DNA of 57,581 nucleotides. Origin: Granulicella sp. (lineage in GTDB: Bacteria > Acidobacteriota > Terriglobia > Terriglobales > Acidobacteriaceae). This document shows, piece after piece, positions 27,360 through 35,811 of this stretch. A program made the translations under genes and the position numbers. Numbering within the stretch: the first letter of the stretch is position 1; each line of letters begins with the position of its first letter. Location of the stretch: the NCBI GenBank assembly GCA_027335345.1, contig DAHWOF010000047.1, positions 1 to 57,581 on the forward strand, in the 5' to 3' direction. The notes beneath the pieces are model-generated. The model had not been told where the DNA came from. It searched no databases and worked only from the letters and a program-made list of their open reading frames with translations.

Positions 27360-27761
27360 ATGCCAATGCTCTCCGTCGAGACCTCCATGACCGTTGTCTT
27401 CCAGATCCTCGCTCCTCTTGTGGTCGCTATCCACCTTCTCTGGATCCTCTGGGTGATCACCGGCGTCCGCTGGACGCGCGGCCACCCCTGGCTTACGGCG
27501 CTCCATGTGGCGTCATTGGTCTGGGGCATTATTGTGGAAATCTTTCCTGTGAACTGTCCGCTTACCTTGTCCGAGCAGGCATTGGAGGCCTGCGCCGGGA
27601 TGCGTCCCTGGGCGGGCAGCTTCCTCCTCCACTACCTGGATGCGATTGTCTACCCCGACCTTCCGGTTTCGCTGCTGATCGCCCTTGGAGTCATCGTGTG
27701 TGGCTCCAACCTGCTCATCTACGCCTGGCGCCTGTTCCAGTTTCTCTCTCGCCGGAACTGA
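27360..27761 (+). CDS. DUF2784-family membrane protein
   Basis: A 133-residue integral membrane protein with four hydrophobic stretches. Features I associate with DUF2784 are LVVAIHLLWILWVITG with an intramembrane His, the CPLT segment (VNCPLTLSEQALE), and the final HYLDAIVYPDLP. Function is unknown. ATG 27360 (or 27366) has aaaagg about 10 bases upstream. It faces the PsiE gene convergently, with 52 bases between the stops. Confidence 0.85.
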   Translation: MPMLSVETSMTVVFQILAPLVVAIHLLWILWVITGVRWTRGHPWLTALHVASLVWGIIVEIFPVNCPLTLSEQALEACAGMRPWAGSFLLHYLDAIVYPDLPVSLLIALGVIVCGSNLLIYAWRLFQFLSRRN

Positions 27762-27813
27762 GATTTCACCTCGGGCAGGGAAGGGTCCGGCCTCCTTGCG
27801 GGGGACGGCTTGG

Positions 27814-28293
27814 TTACGGCTCTTTGCCAGGTTGGGTTCTGCGAATGACAAAGATCGACGCCACCAGGACAGAAGTCAGTAGCGCCAGCATGCCTGCCTC
27901 CACCATCGCTGCATGAAAGTGGTCCTGCGTGTCCGGCAACCATGGCGTGTTGCGTGTAAAATCCTCGGCCTGGAGCGTCAATACCAGCGTTCGCCGGATG
28001 ATGGCAATCAGCCCGATGACCAGAAAGGGTTCCACGAACAGGCTATGGGAGCGCAGCGAGATTCGCACCGTGTGCAGAAGCTCTACCAGCATCAGCACCA
28101 GCAACAGCCGGTCGATCAGGACAAAGATTGTGGCCGAGGCCATCAAGCTGTGAAAATCGCTGACGAACTGGTGAAGACAGCCTGCAACGGCAAGAATCGC
28201 CGTGACTCCAAGCAGGACGCCCAGCACGACATAGATGAGCGTCTCAAGATTGCCAAGAAAATCGTAGGAGCGGGATCGTTGGTTCTCTGCCAT
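27814..28293 (-). CDS. PsiE-family membrane protein
   Basis: A 159-residue protein with four transmembrane segments. The pattern LETLIYVVLGVLLGVTAILA, then LLLVLMLVELLHTVRISL and FLVIGLIAIIRRTLVLTLQ, matches the phosphate-starvation-inducible PsiE domain. The conserved motif E-L-x-H-T-V and the IIRR pair are present. Its biochemical role is unknown. No pho genes are in the window, so phosphate control is not supported here. Confidence 0.85.
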   Translation of the reverse strand: MAENQRSRSYDFLGNLETLIYVVLGVLLGVTAILAVAGCLHQFVSDFHSLMASATIFVLIDRLLLVLMLVELLHTVRISLRSHSLFVEPFLVIGLIAIIRRTLVLTLQAEDFTRNTPWLPDTQDHFHAAMVEAGMLALLTSVLVASIFVIRRTQPGKEP

Positions 28294-28696
28294 ATCAAAC
28301 GCGGCCTCGAAGACGGAAAGGTGGCCCGGAAAAATTGCACCGAACTGCCGTGGCGAAAAGGAGCCTCGCCTCCCGTGGGTTCAAGTGCAATGCTAACCGA
28401 TGCCGGCCGTGGACTTTGACATGGTCGGCCCGGCATGGCCCCGTGGCGATCTTCCCCTCCGTCCGGTTCATTCCCGGTGACCGTTCATTCCCGGTAGCCA
28501 GGGAGTGTCGCCGGCAATCTCCTGACGATGAGGCTTCCGGTCTGCGGTTATTTCCGACCCTGTCCATGCCCCACCTCCGTTTGGGCGGCTCAAATACCCG
28601 CACAGAGGCGCTCGATGGCCTTTCGGCAAAGAAGGATTCGTGCATCCATACCGCCGCGCTCCACAGCGAACTCCTGTGAAGCGCCGATCCCTTGGG
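28294..28696. other. Intergenic region with short direct repeats
   Basis: No gene seen in 400 bases. The 13-base word gttcattcccggt occurs twice, at 28466-28478 and 28483-28495, a 17-base period. It lies upstream of psiE on the minus strand, so it could be a regulator site pair or incidental. Confidence 0.5.
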
Positions 28697-29590
28697 TCAA
28701 TCTTGCACGGTCAGCACCGGGCAGCTCGCCTGAGTCAGCACCTCCAGTGTTACCCCGCGCTTCACATGGGTGAGCAAAAAGTTGTGCCTTCTCGCTCCCA
28801 TGACAATCAGATCCGCTTTTACATTCTCAGCCAGGGCGAGGATCGCCGGAGGCGGATCGCCGTGGACAAGCGCCAGTTCGCATCCATAATCGCCCAGCGG
28901 CGACTGCTGGATCCGTCGTTCCAGATCCCGGCGAAGGTCAGCCTCAGACGGAGCCTCGTCCCTTCCCTCCGGCTGCCTTTGGATGACGTGGCACACAAAG
29001 ACCTTTGCCTTGTCATGCAAGGCCAACATCAGCACCGAACGCGCCGCCTTCTCGCTCCTGGCGGCGAAGTCGGTTGCATACAGAATGCGCTGGAAGGCCA
29101 GCGGGTTATCGGCAGCTTCCGGGACATTTGGACCCACGATCAGAACTGGAGTCTTCGCATGCCGAATCAATTCCTCTACCGTCGAGCCCAGGAACATCCG
29201 TTTGAACTGTGGCTTGGATCGGGTCGCCATCAAGATCAGGTCGGCAGACTTCTTCTCCGCAGACTCCAGGAGCGCGCTCCATCCCGGCTTCATGATCGGC
29301 AGCTCTGTTTTGACGGTGATCCCTGCCTGCGTAAACGTGGCAGCCAAAGCCTGCAGCCTCGCAGAGCGCATCGCCAGCCGATCCTCCAGCGACCGCAAGC
29401 GCGGCTCCTGGTCATCCAGATACACGTCGGAATCAAAGACATGCACCAGATCCACTCGAGCCGAGTGGCTGGCCGCCAACACCCTGGCATAGCTGGCTGC
29501 CCGCATCGCCACGGGCGAAAAGTCCGTGCCAAAGACGATCCGGCGCAGACGATTGCCGTTGGAGCCAAGGTGCCCTGCAGCCGATGCCAT
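28697..29590 (-). CDS. Tandem-domain universal stress protein
   Basis: A 297-residue cytosolic protein with two Usp domains. The first begins RIVFGTDFSPVAMRAASYA and ends MATRSKPQFKRMFLGSTVEEL ... PVLIVGP. The second begins RILYATDFAARSEKAARS and ends MGARRHNFLLTHVKRGVTLEVL ... PVLTV. The first domain keeps a GST at the nucleotide-binding turn. In the second this becomes GVT, so ATP binding may be altered there. ATG 29590 has gaggag upstream. A CRP-like site lies 207 bases upstream. Confidence 0.93.
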   Translation of the reverse strand: MASAAGHLGSNGNRLRRIVFGTDFSPVAMRAASYARVLAASHSARVDLVHVFDSDVYLDDQEPRLRSLEDRLAMRSARLQALAATFTQAGITVKTELPIMKPGWSALLESAEKKSADLILMATRSKPQFKRMFLGSTVEELIRHAKTPVLIVGPNVPEAADNPLAFQRILYATDFAARSEKAARSVLMLALHDKAKVFVCHVIQRQPEGRDEAPSEADLRRDLERRIQQSPLGDYGCELALVHGDPPPAILALAENVKADLIVMGARRHNFLLTHVKRGVTLEVLTQASCPVLTVQD

Positions 29591-30025
29591 AGGTCCGCGT
29601 CTCCTCTTCTGGCGAACTCCACTCGACTTGGCCGCGGCCCGAGCTTGGTGCTTTCAACTTCTCGGACGCGGAGCAAGATTCTCCGAAGTCTCTTTGCGCA
29701 GAACAGAACCGGGCGGCGGCTACTGCCCTGAACCCATGGCCTCCGCTGGCACTGGCCTTCGAAAGGATATTGGAAGATCCACAGGCCCGGGAAGTATGTG
29801 ATTTTCGTCACTTGGACGCGGAGGCTGGCAGGAGGCCTCCAGGGAGAAACTCTGTTCTTTCAACAAATTCATGGCTGGTCGCCGCAGCGCGCATGCAAGC
29901 AGATCGGTCCGCCATGTTCCGGTTAGCGGCCGGAGCAGGCGAAGACCCTGCTGTGCGTTCGCGATAGAGTGGGAGCGTACGGAAATCTTCACGCTCCTGA
30001 AACTGCGAAGGGGGAAGATAGACTC
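29591..30025. other. Divergent promoter region of usp and phosphoesterase genes
   Basis: About 435 bases with no gene. It contains the CRP/FNR-like half-site pair at 29797-29812. Apart from that I recognise no further element. Confidence 0.5.
29797..29812. promoter_or_regulatory. CRP/FNR-like binding site
   Basis: The sequence tgtga-ttttcg-tcact differs by one base from the CRP consensus TGTGA-N6-TCACA. It lies in the divergent region, 207 bases from the usp start and about 214 from the phosphoesterase start. A Crp/Fnr-type regulator is encoded at 45700-46410, but its specificity is unknown. Confidence 0.5.
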
Positions 30026-32941
30026 GTGACCAAACCTTGGCTCTTCCACGGCTGCCTGCCGTTGCTGCTCTCCACGCTCTGTGCCGCTCAGACGGCGATT
30101 CAACTGCCTTCCAGCAAAGAGATCCTGGCTCCGGTTCCAGGCCGGCCCCGGCCGCTCAATAGCCTGCCCATGACTGCAGCGTGGTCGCCGGATCATCGCT
30201 ACCTGGCGCTGGTCAATGCGGGCTTCGGCACCGTGCAGTCGGACTACGATCAGTCTGTCGCCATTCTGGACACCATCACGGGAAGGCTCACGGACTTTCC
30301 CGATCCGCGGACCGCGATCCATTCGCCTCAGACCATGTACTCCGGCATCGCCTTTTCCCGGGACGGCCGGCATCTTTACGTCAGCTTCGATTCGCTCACC
30401 GCTCCTGACGGCGTGCCCATCAACCAGCCTCGTGGTTCCTCTCACCAGCAGGAGAATCTGTCCGCGCCTACCGGCAATGCGATCGCCGTCTATCGTTTTT
30501 CGCAAGCCAAAGATGGCGCAGGGCCTTTTCTTCAGCCGGAACGGCTGATCCGTGTACCGTTGCGCCTGCTCACCGGTGACCAGATGCAGCATCACGGACC
30601 TCTGAAGCTGCCGCATGATCAGGGCCTCCCTGCGCCCGCCGGTCTGGCCGTCATCCCTGGCCACGCGCCCAACCAGGAAGAGATTCTGGTTGCCGATGAG
30701 TACTCCGACGACGCTGTTTTGCTCAATGCCACCACAGGCCGGCTAATCACGCGCTTCGATCTCTCCTCCGGGCCAACCATTCCCAGCACCTACCCGATCG
30801 CCGTGGTCGCGGATCATACTGGCCGCCGCGCCTGGGTGTCGCTGTGGAACGGCTCTGCCGTGGCGGAACTCGATTTGCGGACCGGCAGGGTGGCTCAGAT
30901 GCTTTCGCTGCTGCCGCCGGCGCGAGAGACTGACCCAAGTTCGCACCCGGTGGCCATGGCCCTGAGCCCGGACGGCAAGACTCTCTTTGTAGCGCTGGCC
31001 AATCGCGATGAGGTTGCCGCAGTGCAGGTCGCAGGCAAGCAGATGCTCCTCGGCGGCTTCTACGACACGCGTCTGCCCGGGCAGACGCTGTTCGGCGCCA
31101 TGCCCGACGGCGTGGCTGTCTCCCCGGACGGCAAGGCACTTTACGTCGTCAACTCCGGCTCGGATGCGGTCGCTCTGTTTGACATCTCCGCACCGTTGCA
31201 ACCCAATCAGATTGGCAAGCCGGCTGGATTCATTCCCACGGAGTGGTACCCCACTGCCGTCGCCGCCAGCGCGACCCACCTTTACGTCGCCACGGGCAAA
31301 GGTAAAGGCACAGGACCCAACGACATGCCGCAGGCGCAGCCGGCTCATCCCGCGCCGGGAGTTACCGAGACGGCCCAGCAGCGTCTGCGCACGTACATTC
31401 CCACCCTGCTGCACGGCTCTTTAGCCGCCATCAATATCGCCAAGGCTCGATCGGAACTCCCTGAACTGACCCGCCAAGTGCTCATGAGCAACCGGATGAA
31501 CGTTGCTGCTGAAACGTTTCACTTCCAAGCGGGCAAGAACCCGATCCGGCATGTGATCTACATCATCAAGGAGAACCGGACCTACGACCAGATTCTGGGC
31601 GACCTGGGCGTGGGCAACGGAGACCCGGCCCTTACCATGTATGGCTGGAAGATCACCCCCAACGAGCACAAACTCGCCCTGCAGTTTGGCGTGCTGGACA
31701 ACTTCGACGACTCCGGCGAGGTCTCCGGCGATGGGCATGTCTGGTCCACCGCGGCCATCAACAGCGATTACCTGGAGCGCACCTGGCAGATCGGTTACCG
31801 CGGCAGCGAACGGGTTTACGACTTTGAAGGCGTTGTTGAGGGGGGCTATCCGCTGTGGGAGCACATTCCAGATGTCGATGCCCCGGACAGCGGCTATATG
31901 TGGGGCGATCTGGCGCGTCACCACATCTCCTACTTCCACTTTGCAGAGTTCATCTCAACCCAGTGGTGCAACGCCACCGGAGCGCCTCCGGCCTGGCCAC
32001 AGTCCGGGCAGTTAGGCACGCCGGAGGGTACCCACTACTGCAAGCATCCCTACATCCAGCCGGGACAGCCGATTCCCGCAAACTACGGCGGGGGCGCCAA
32101 CCCCTATGCCTGGCCGATACCGCTCATTCATCAGAACATCGCCACCAAAGCAGCGCTGGTGGGGCACTTCGATCCGCTCTATCCTGACTTCGGCCTGCAG
32201 TTCCCGGATCAGCTTCGCGTCAATGAGTTCATGAACTACTTCCGCCGCTGGGTCTCCGGTCTCGGCAGCGGAGCCGATACCATGCCCGCCTTCGTCATGC
32301 TGCGCCTGCCCGATGACCACACCGCCGGAACCCGGCCCGGTTCACCCACGCCACAGGCTTCCGTAGCCGATAACGATCTGGCCGTGGGCCGGGTTGTGGA
32401 CGCCGTTTCCCACTCGCCCTACTGGAACAACACCGCGATCTTCATCCTGGAGGACGACGCTCAGGATGGCGCTGACCACGTTGATGCCCATCGTTCCATC
32501 GCCTTCGTGATCAGCAAGTACGCTCCGCACAATGCCAAGCCCTTCGTGGATAGCCGTTTTTACACCACCGTAAGCACCGTGCACACGATTCTCACCTTGC
32601 TGGGAGCGCCTCCGATGAACAACAACGATGCTCTGGCTCCGCTCGAATCGCCGGAGTTCAGCGGCTCCGGCGATCAGCCGCCTTATCAGGTGGATGACAG
32701 TAACCAGAAGAACGGTCTCATTTACAAGGCTAACTCCGTGCACTCCTATGGGGCGAAACAGTCGGCACGCATGGACTTTGACCACGAGGACCGGGCTCCG
32801 GTCCGAGAGCTCAACGTTATCCTCTGGAAGCAGGCTATGGGCAACAAGCCCGTCCCGTATCTGCTCCTGCATCCCTATGCGCCGCGCGACGGCAAGACGG
32901 ACAAGGATGACGGCGATGGCGGCGATGGCGGCGGAAACTGA
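30026..32941 (+). CDS. Beta-propeller (YVTN) / phosphoesterase fusion protein
   Basis: A 971-residue exported protein. A signal peptide (HGCLPLLLSTLCAAQ) is followed by a WD/YVTN-like propeller with repeats such as DHRYLALVNAGFGTV, FSRDGRHLYVSFDS, LSPDGKTLFVALANRDEVA and VSPDGKALYVVNSGSDAVALFD (about residues 45-430). The phosphoesterase-type (phospholipase C/acid phosphatase superfamily) domain begins with IRHVIYIIKENRTYDQILGDLG (about 510) and includes NFDDSGEVSGDGHVWSTAA and FILEDDAQDGADHVDAHRS. The tail is Asp/Gly-rich. This domain pair recurs in acidobacteria, as far as I know, but its substrate is unproven. The start is GTG at 30026 (ggggga upstream), which begins the signal peptide. 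Confidence 0.9.
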   Translation: MTKPWLFHGCLPLLLSTLCAAQTAIQLPSSKEILAPVPGRPRPLNSLPMTAAWSPDHRYLALVNAGFGTVQSDYDQSVAILDTITGRLTDFPDPRTAIHSPQTMYSGIAFSRDGRHLYVSFDSLTAPDGVPINQPRGSSHQQENLSAPTGNAIAVYRFSQAKDGAGPFLQPERLIRVPLRLLTGDQMQHHGPLKLPHDQGLPAPAGLAVIPGHAPNQEEILVADEYSDDAVLLNATTGRLITRFDLSSGPTIPSTYPIAVVADHTGRRAWVSLWNGSAVAELDLRTGRVAQMLSLLPPARETDPSSHPVAMALSPDGKTLFVALANRDEVAAVQVAGKQMLLGGFYDTRLPGQTLFGAMPDGVAVSPDGKALYVVNSGSDAVALFDISAPLQPNQIGKPAGFIPTEWYPTAVAASATHLYVATGKGKGTGPNDMPQAQPAHPAPGVTETAQQRLRTYIPTLLHGSLAAINIAKARSELPELTRQVLMSNRMNVAAETFHFQAGKNPIRHVIYIIKENRTYDQILGDLGVGNGDPALTMYGWKITPNEHKLALQFGVLDNFDDSGEVSGDGHVWSTAAINSDYLERTWQIGYRGSERVYDFEGVVEGGYPLWEHIPDVDAPDSGYMWGDLARHHISYFHFAEFISTQWCNATGAPPAWPQSGQLGTPEGTHYCKHPYIQPGQPIPANYGGGANPYAWPIPLIHQNIATKAALVGHFDPLYPDFGLQFPDQLRVNEFMNYFRRWVSGLGSGADTMPAFVMLRLPDDHTAGTRPGSPTPQASVADNDLAVGRVVDAVSHSPYWNNTAIFILEDDAQDGADHVDAHRSIAFVISKYAPHNAKPFVDSRFYTTVSTVHTILTLLGAPPMNNNDALAPLESPEFSGSGDQPPYQVDDSNQKNGLIYKANSVHSYGAKQSARMDFDHEDRAPVRELNVILWKQAMGNKPVPYLLLHPYAPRDGKTDKDDGDGGDGGGN

Positions 32942-33110
32942 AAACTGTCAATATGTTCGGCTGGCTGGCGATCTCGCCGCAGTGAGGTAATTCGGCAAGC
33001 CGCTCATAAGCTGCTGCGACGATTGCCATTTTCGGGTGTCCGGGAGATACTCTGATTGGTAAGTTCTTTTGTCCGGCATCGATCCTTGGGATAAGCCACG
33101 GATCCTGTGG

Positions 33111-33185
33111 GCGGGAGTAGTTCAGTGGCAGAACGTCAGCTTCCCAAGCTGAATGTCGCCGGTTCGATCCCGGTCTCCCGCTCCA
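33111..33185 (+). tRNA. tRNA-Gly (anticodon CCC)
   Basis: A 75-nt cloverleaf: acceptor GCGGGAG/CTCCCGC, D arm GTTC-AGTGGCA-GAAC, anticodon stem TCAGC/GCTGA with loop TTCCCAA (anticodon CCC, reading GGG), T arm GCCGG-TTCGATC-CCGGT, discriminator T and encoded CCA at 33183-33185. Confidence 0.97.
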
Positions 33186-33329
33186 GAAAATCGACAACTT
33201 GCAGAACTTATCCTAACCTTGAACTCCAACGGCTCTTTGCGGGACAGCGGCTGCGCCAGGCGATGCAGCGTCCGAGGAGCTTCTTCGATATTTGCAGCCG
33301 GCGGTGGAAGCACTCGCATGCAGACTGCC

Positions 33330-34160
33330 TCACAGCAGAATTTGCAGCATGCGGGAACGCTCCTCGGCCAGGACGCGAGCCGCAGGGCCCTGATCCAGGA
33401 TCCGGCCCTGCTCCAGGCGAATTACCTCGGCGCCCAGCATCAAGGCTTCCTCGACATCGTGCGTTACCGAGAGCACAGGCGCTCCCAGTTGGACGGCGCG
33501 CTCTTGCATGAGCGGAAGCAGCGTGTGGCGCAGGGCCCGATCGATGCCGGTAAAGGGCTCGTCCAGCAGGATGAGGCGGGGATGGGGCACGGCGAAGGCT
33601 CGCGCCAGGTTCACGCGCTGGCGTTCGCCGCCGGAGAGATCGTCTGGCCTGCGCTGGGCCAGCGCCTCCAGTTGGAAGCACTGCATCGACTGATCGATGA
33701 TCTCCGCGCTGCCGCCGGTCTGCTGGGCAGATGGCTGCCTGCGAGTCCCGCCGCGCCGCGCCGTGCTTGGAAAAGAGATGTTTTCTCGGACAGACATATG
33801 CGGAAAGAGGACCGCGCCCTGCGGAGCATAAGCCAACTCCCGCAGGTGCGGAGCCACGTGGTGATGCGTCTGGTCCCATTCCACTGGAGCGCCGGAGCCC
33901 TTCGAAGTGGCGAAAAGGGTGGAGAGGACTCCAGCGCGCGGGGCTTGCGGAAGAAGACCGCAGATGGCGCGCAGCAGGGTGCTCTTGCCACTTCCGGAGG
34001 GGCCAAAGATGACCGTCCAGCGGGAGGTCAGGGCAAGCTCAAGATCCAGATGCAGAGCTCCCACACGGGCGTTGAGCCGAAGTTGAAAGAGCGGGAGCGG
34101 TTGCGGCGATCCGGTCGCCGCGTCGCTCTGCGGACTAGAGGATATTCGAGGGTCAGGCAA
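33330..34160 (-). CDS. modC: Molybdate ABC transporter ATP-binding protein
   Basis: A 276-residue cytosolic ATPase energising molybdate import. Walker A GPSGSGKST (53-61), Q-loop APQGAVLFPHMSV, signature LSGGERQR (about 174) and Walker B LILLDEPFTGID (about 196) are all intact. It ends shortly after the H-loop THD region and AEVIRLEQGRI, so the C-terminal Mop/TOBE molybdate-sensing domain of full ModC (about 350 residues) is missing. The start appears to be TTG at 34160 with ggaggg upstream, overlapping the modB stop by 8 bases. The ModC assignment rests mainly on operon context. Confidence 0.9.
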   Translation of the reverse strand: MPDPRISSSPQSDAATGSPQPLPLFQLRLNARVGALHLDLELALTSRWTVIFGPSGSGKSTLLRAICGLLPQAPRAGVLSTLFATSKGSGAPVEWDQTHHHVAPHLRELAYAPQGAVLFPHMSVRENISFPSTARRGGTRRQPSAQQTGGSAEIIDQSMQCFQLEALAQRRPDDLSGGERQRVNLARAFAVPHPRLILLDEPFTGIDRALRHTLLPLMQERAVQLGAPVLSVTHDVEEALMLGAEVIRLEQGRILDQGPAARVLAEERSRMLQILL

Positions 34161-34818
34161 GCTCCGCCCTCCGGCTTCCGCGCCCGTAGACGACGAGCAG
34201 TGCGAGAAAAGATAGGCCAGCCAGCGCCGCGGCGGTGAGGTTGGCGTCGGTGTAACGGAGTTCCTGCACCTGATCGAAGATCGCGATGGAGAGGGTGCGG
34301 GTGACGCCCGGGATGTCTCCGCCGACCATGAGCACGACTCCGAACTCGCCTACCGTGTGGGTGAAAGAGAGCACCGCGGCGGTCAGGAAGGAGGCGCGGG
34401 AGAGGGGAAACGTGATGCGGCGGAAGACCGTCCATGGGCCTGCGCCGAGAACCTGTGCGACCTCCACGGTGGGGCGATCAATGGAAGAGAAGGCAACCAC
34501 CAGCGGCTGTACGGCAAAAGGCAGGCTGTAGATCATCGAGCCGATCAGCAGGCCGGAGAAGGTGAAGGCCACAGGGTGCCCGAGAAGAGCGATCAGAGTT
34601 CGGCCGAGAGCGGTTGCCGGACCCAGACCCACCAGAAGATAAAAGCCGAGCACTGTGGGTGGAAGCACCAGAGGCAAGGCCACGGCAGCCTGGGTCATGC
34701 GCCGCGCCACTCCGCGGCCGGCCGCAATCCAGGCCGCCAGCGGCGTAGCGACCACCAGGAGCAAAAGGGTTGTCAGGCTGGCCAGGCGAAGCGTCAGTCC
34801 GAGGGCGGCAAAGTCCAT
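34153..34818 (-). CDS. modB: Molybdate ABC transporter permease
   Basis: A 221-residue inner-membrane permease with five to six hydrophobic segments. Landmarks are ALPLVLPPTVLGFYLL near residue 50 and the EAA-type loop VAQVLGAGPWTVFRRITFPLSR (about 140-160) that contacts ModC. HTVGEFGVVLMVGGDIPG is highly characteristic of ModB. It is the middle gene of modABC on the minus strand. Confidence 0.96.
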   Translation of the reverse strand: MDFAALGLTLRLASLTTLLLLVVATPLAAWIAAGRGVARRMTQAAVALPLVLPPTVLGFYLLVGLGPATALGRTLIALLGHPVAFTFSGLLIGSMIYSLPFAVQPLVVAFSSIDRPTVEVAQVLGAGPWTVFRRITFPLSRASFLTAAVLSFTHTVGEFGVVLMVGGDIPGVTRTLSIAIFDQVQELRYTDANLTAAALAGLSFLALLVVYGRGSRRAELA

Positions 34819-34989
34819 GGTGGTGTCAGTCTAGTCCCTCTGGTCGGTGGGAACGGGCGAAGGCGCTGCAAGCGCGCCTTTTGCGAGAGAACAGGTGAAC
34901 CTGGAGGTAGCCAGGTTGGTAAGGCGAATCGGGTGGGATGCCCGGGTGTAGGGGATTGCGCGACTCCCGAGGTTCGGGGCCGGATGCAT

Positions 34990-35811
34990 TCAGTTGGCCG
35001 GGTCAAGGCCGAAGCGGGGCAGACTCTGCTGAACCTGCTTGCTGGTGAGCCATTGAAGGAACTGCTGAGCTTGCTTCTGATTCCGCGATGATCTCAAGAG
35101 GATCGCACATTGACGAATCTCTTGGTAGCTACCGGCCGGAAGCCGGATGAAGGATCCCAAGCTACGATCATGAGCCGAACTGGCGATGGTCAGGGAGATG
35201 AAGGCCGCCTGAGCGTTACCGGACTCGGCAAACTCCGCCGTCTGTCCGATGTTCTCTGCGATGGCCAGCTTGGGGGCGAGTTGGGAGTAAAGGTGCAGGT
35301 TTTCGAGCGCCTGGCGGGCGGCGACGCCATAGGGGGCATGGAGAGCGTTGGCGACGGCGATCTTCTTCACTCTGGTGCTGGTCAGGACGTTGAGCGAGAG
35401 TGGCTGAGCGGGCGAGTCGTGGCGCGCCCAGAGCACCAGCACGCCCCGCGCATAGGCTAGGGGGTGCGACTCATCGGCCAGGCCGACGCTGATCAGGCGC
35501 TGCGGATGAGCTTCATCGGCGGAGAGAAACACATCCTGGGGGTCGCCGTTGAGGATCTGCTCGGTCAGGGCTGCGGAAGATCCGTAGGAGGCAATGATCT
35601 TGACTCCGGTGGCTTGTTCGTACTGTCTCTGGAGTACAGGCAGAGCCGGCTCAAGGTCCGCTGCAGCGGCAATGTGCAACTGCACGGTCTGCGCGGCGGA
35701 GTGCGCGCCGGGAAACAAACCCTGGAGGAAGGCCAGCGCCAGGGTGAGGGCTGCCCGATTCCAGGCGGAGCGCGCTTTACGGTAGGCTAGACAAAAGCAT
35801 GAACCCTTCAT
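34990..35811 (-). CDS. modA: Molybdate-binding periplasmic protein
   Basis: A 273-residue solute receptor. A signal peptide (ALTLALAFLQGLFPGAHSAA) precedes the mature start QLHIAAAADLEPALPVL. The type II fold pattern follows: IIASYGSSAALTEQI (oxyanion-binding Ser), DVFLSADEAHPQRL and FAESGNAQAAFISLTIA. ATG 35811 has aagga 7 bases upstream and is the only ATG close to the signal peptide. Its first 13 bases overlap the start of thrC on the opposite strand. It is 171 bases upstream of modB, a gap with a small GC hairpin (ggcgc/gcgcc near 34865). Confidence 0.94.
   Translation of the reverse strand: MKGSCFCLAYRKARSAWNRAALTLALAFLQGLFPGAHSAAQTVQLHIAAAADLEPALPVLQRQYEQATGVKIIASYGSSAALTEQILNGDPQDVFLSADEAHPQRLISVGLADESHPLAYARGVLVLWARHDSPAQPLSLNVLTSTRVKKIAVANALHAPYGVAARQALENLHLYSQLAPKLAIAENIGQTAEFAESGNAQAAFISLTIASSAHDRSLGSFIRLPAGSYQEIRQCAILLRSSRNQKQAQQFLQWLTSKQVQQSLPRFGLDPAN

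Noticed and set aside
27814-28293. Phosphate-starvation regulon member
   Set aside because: The PsiE name suggests it, but I found no pho-box-like direct repeats or pho genes here.
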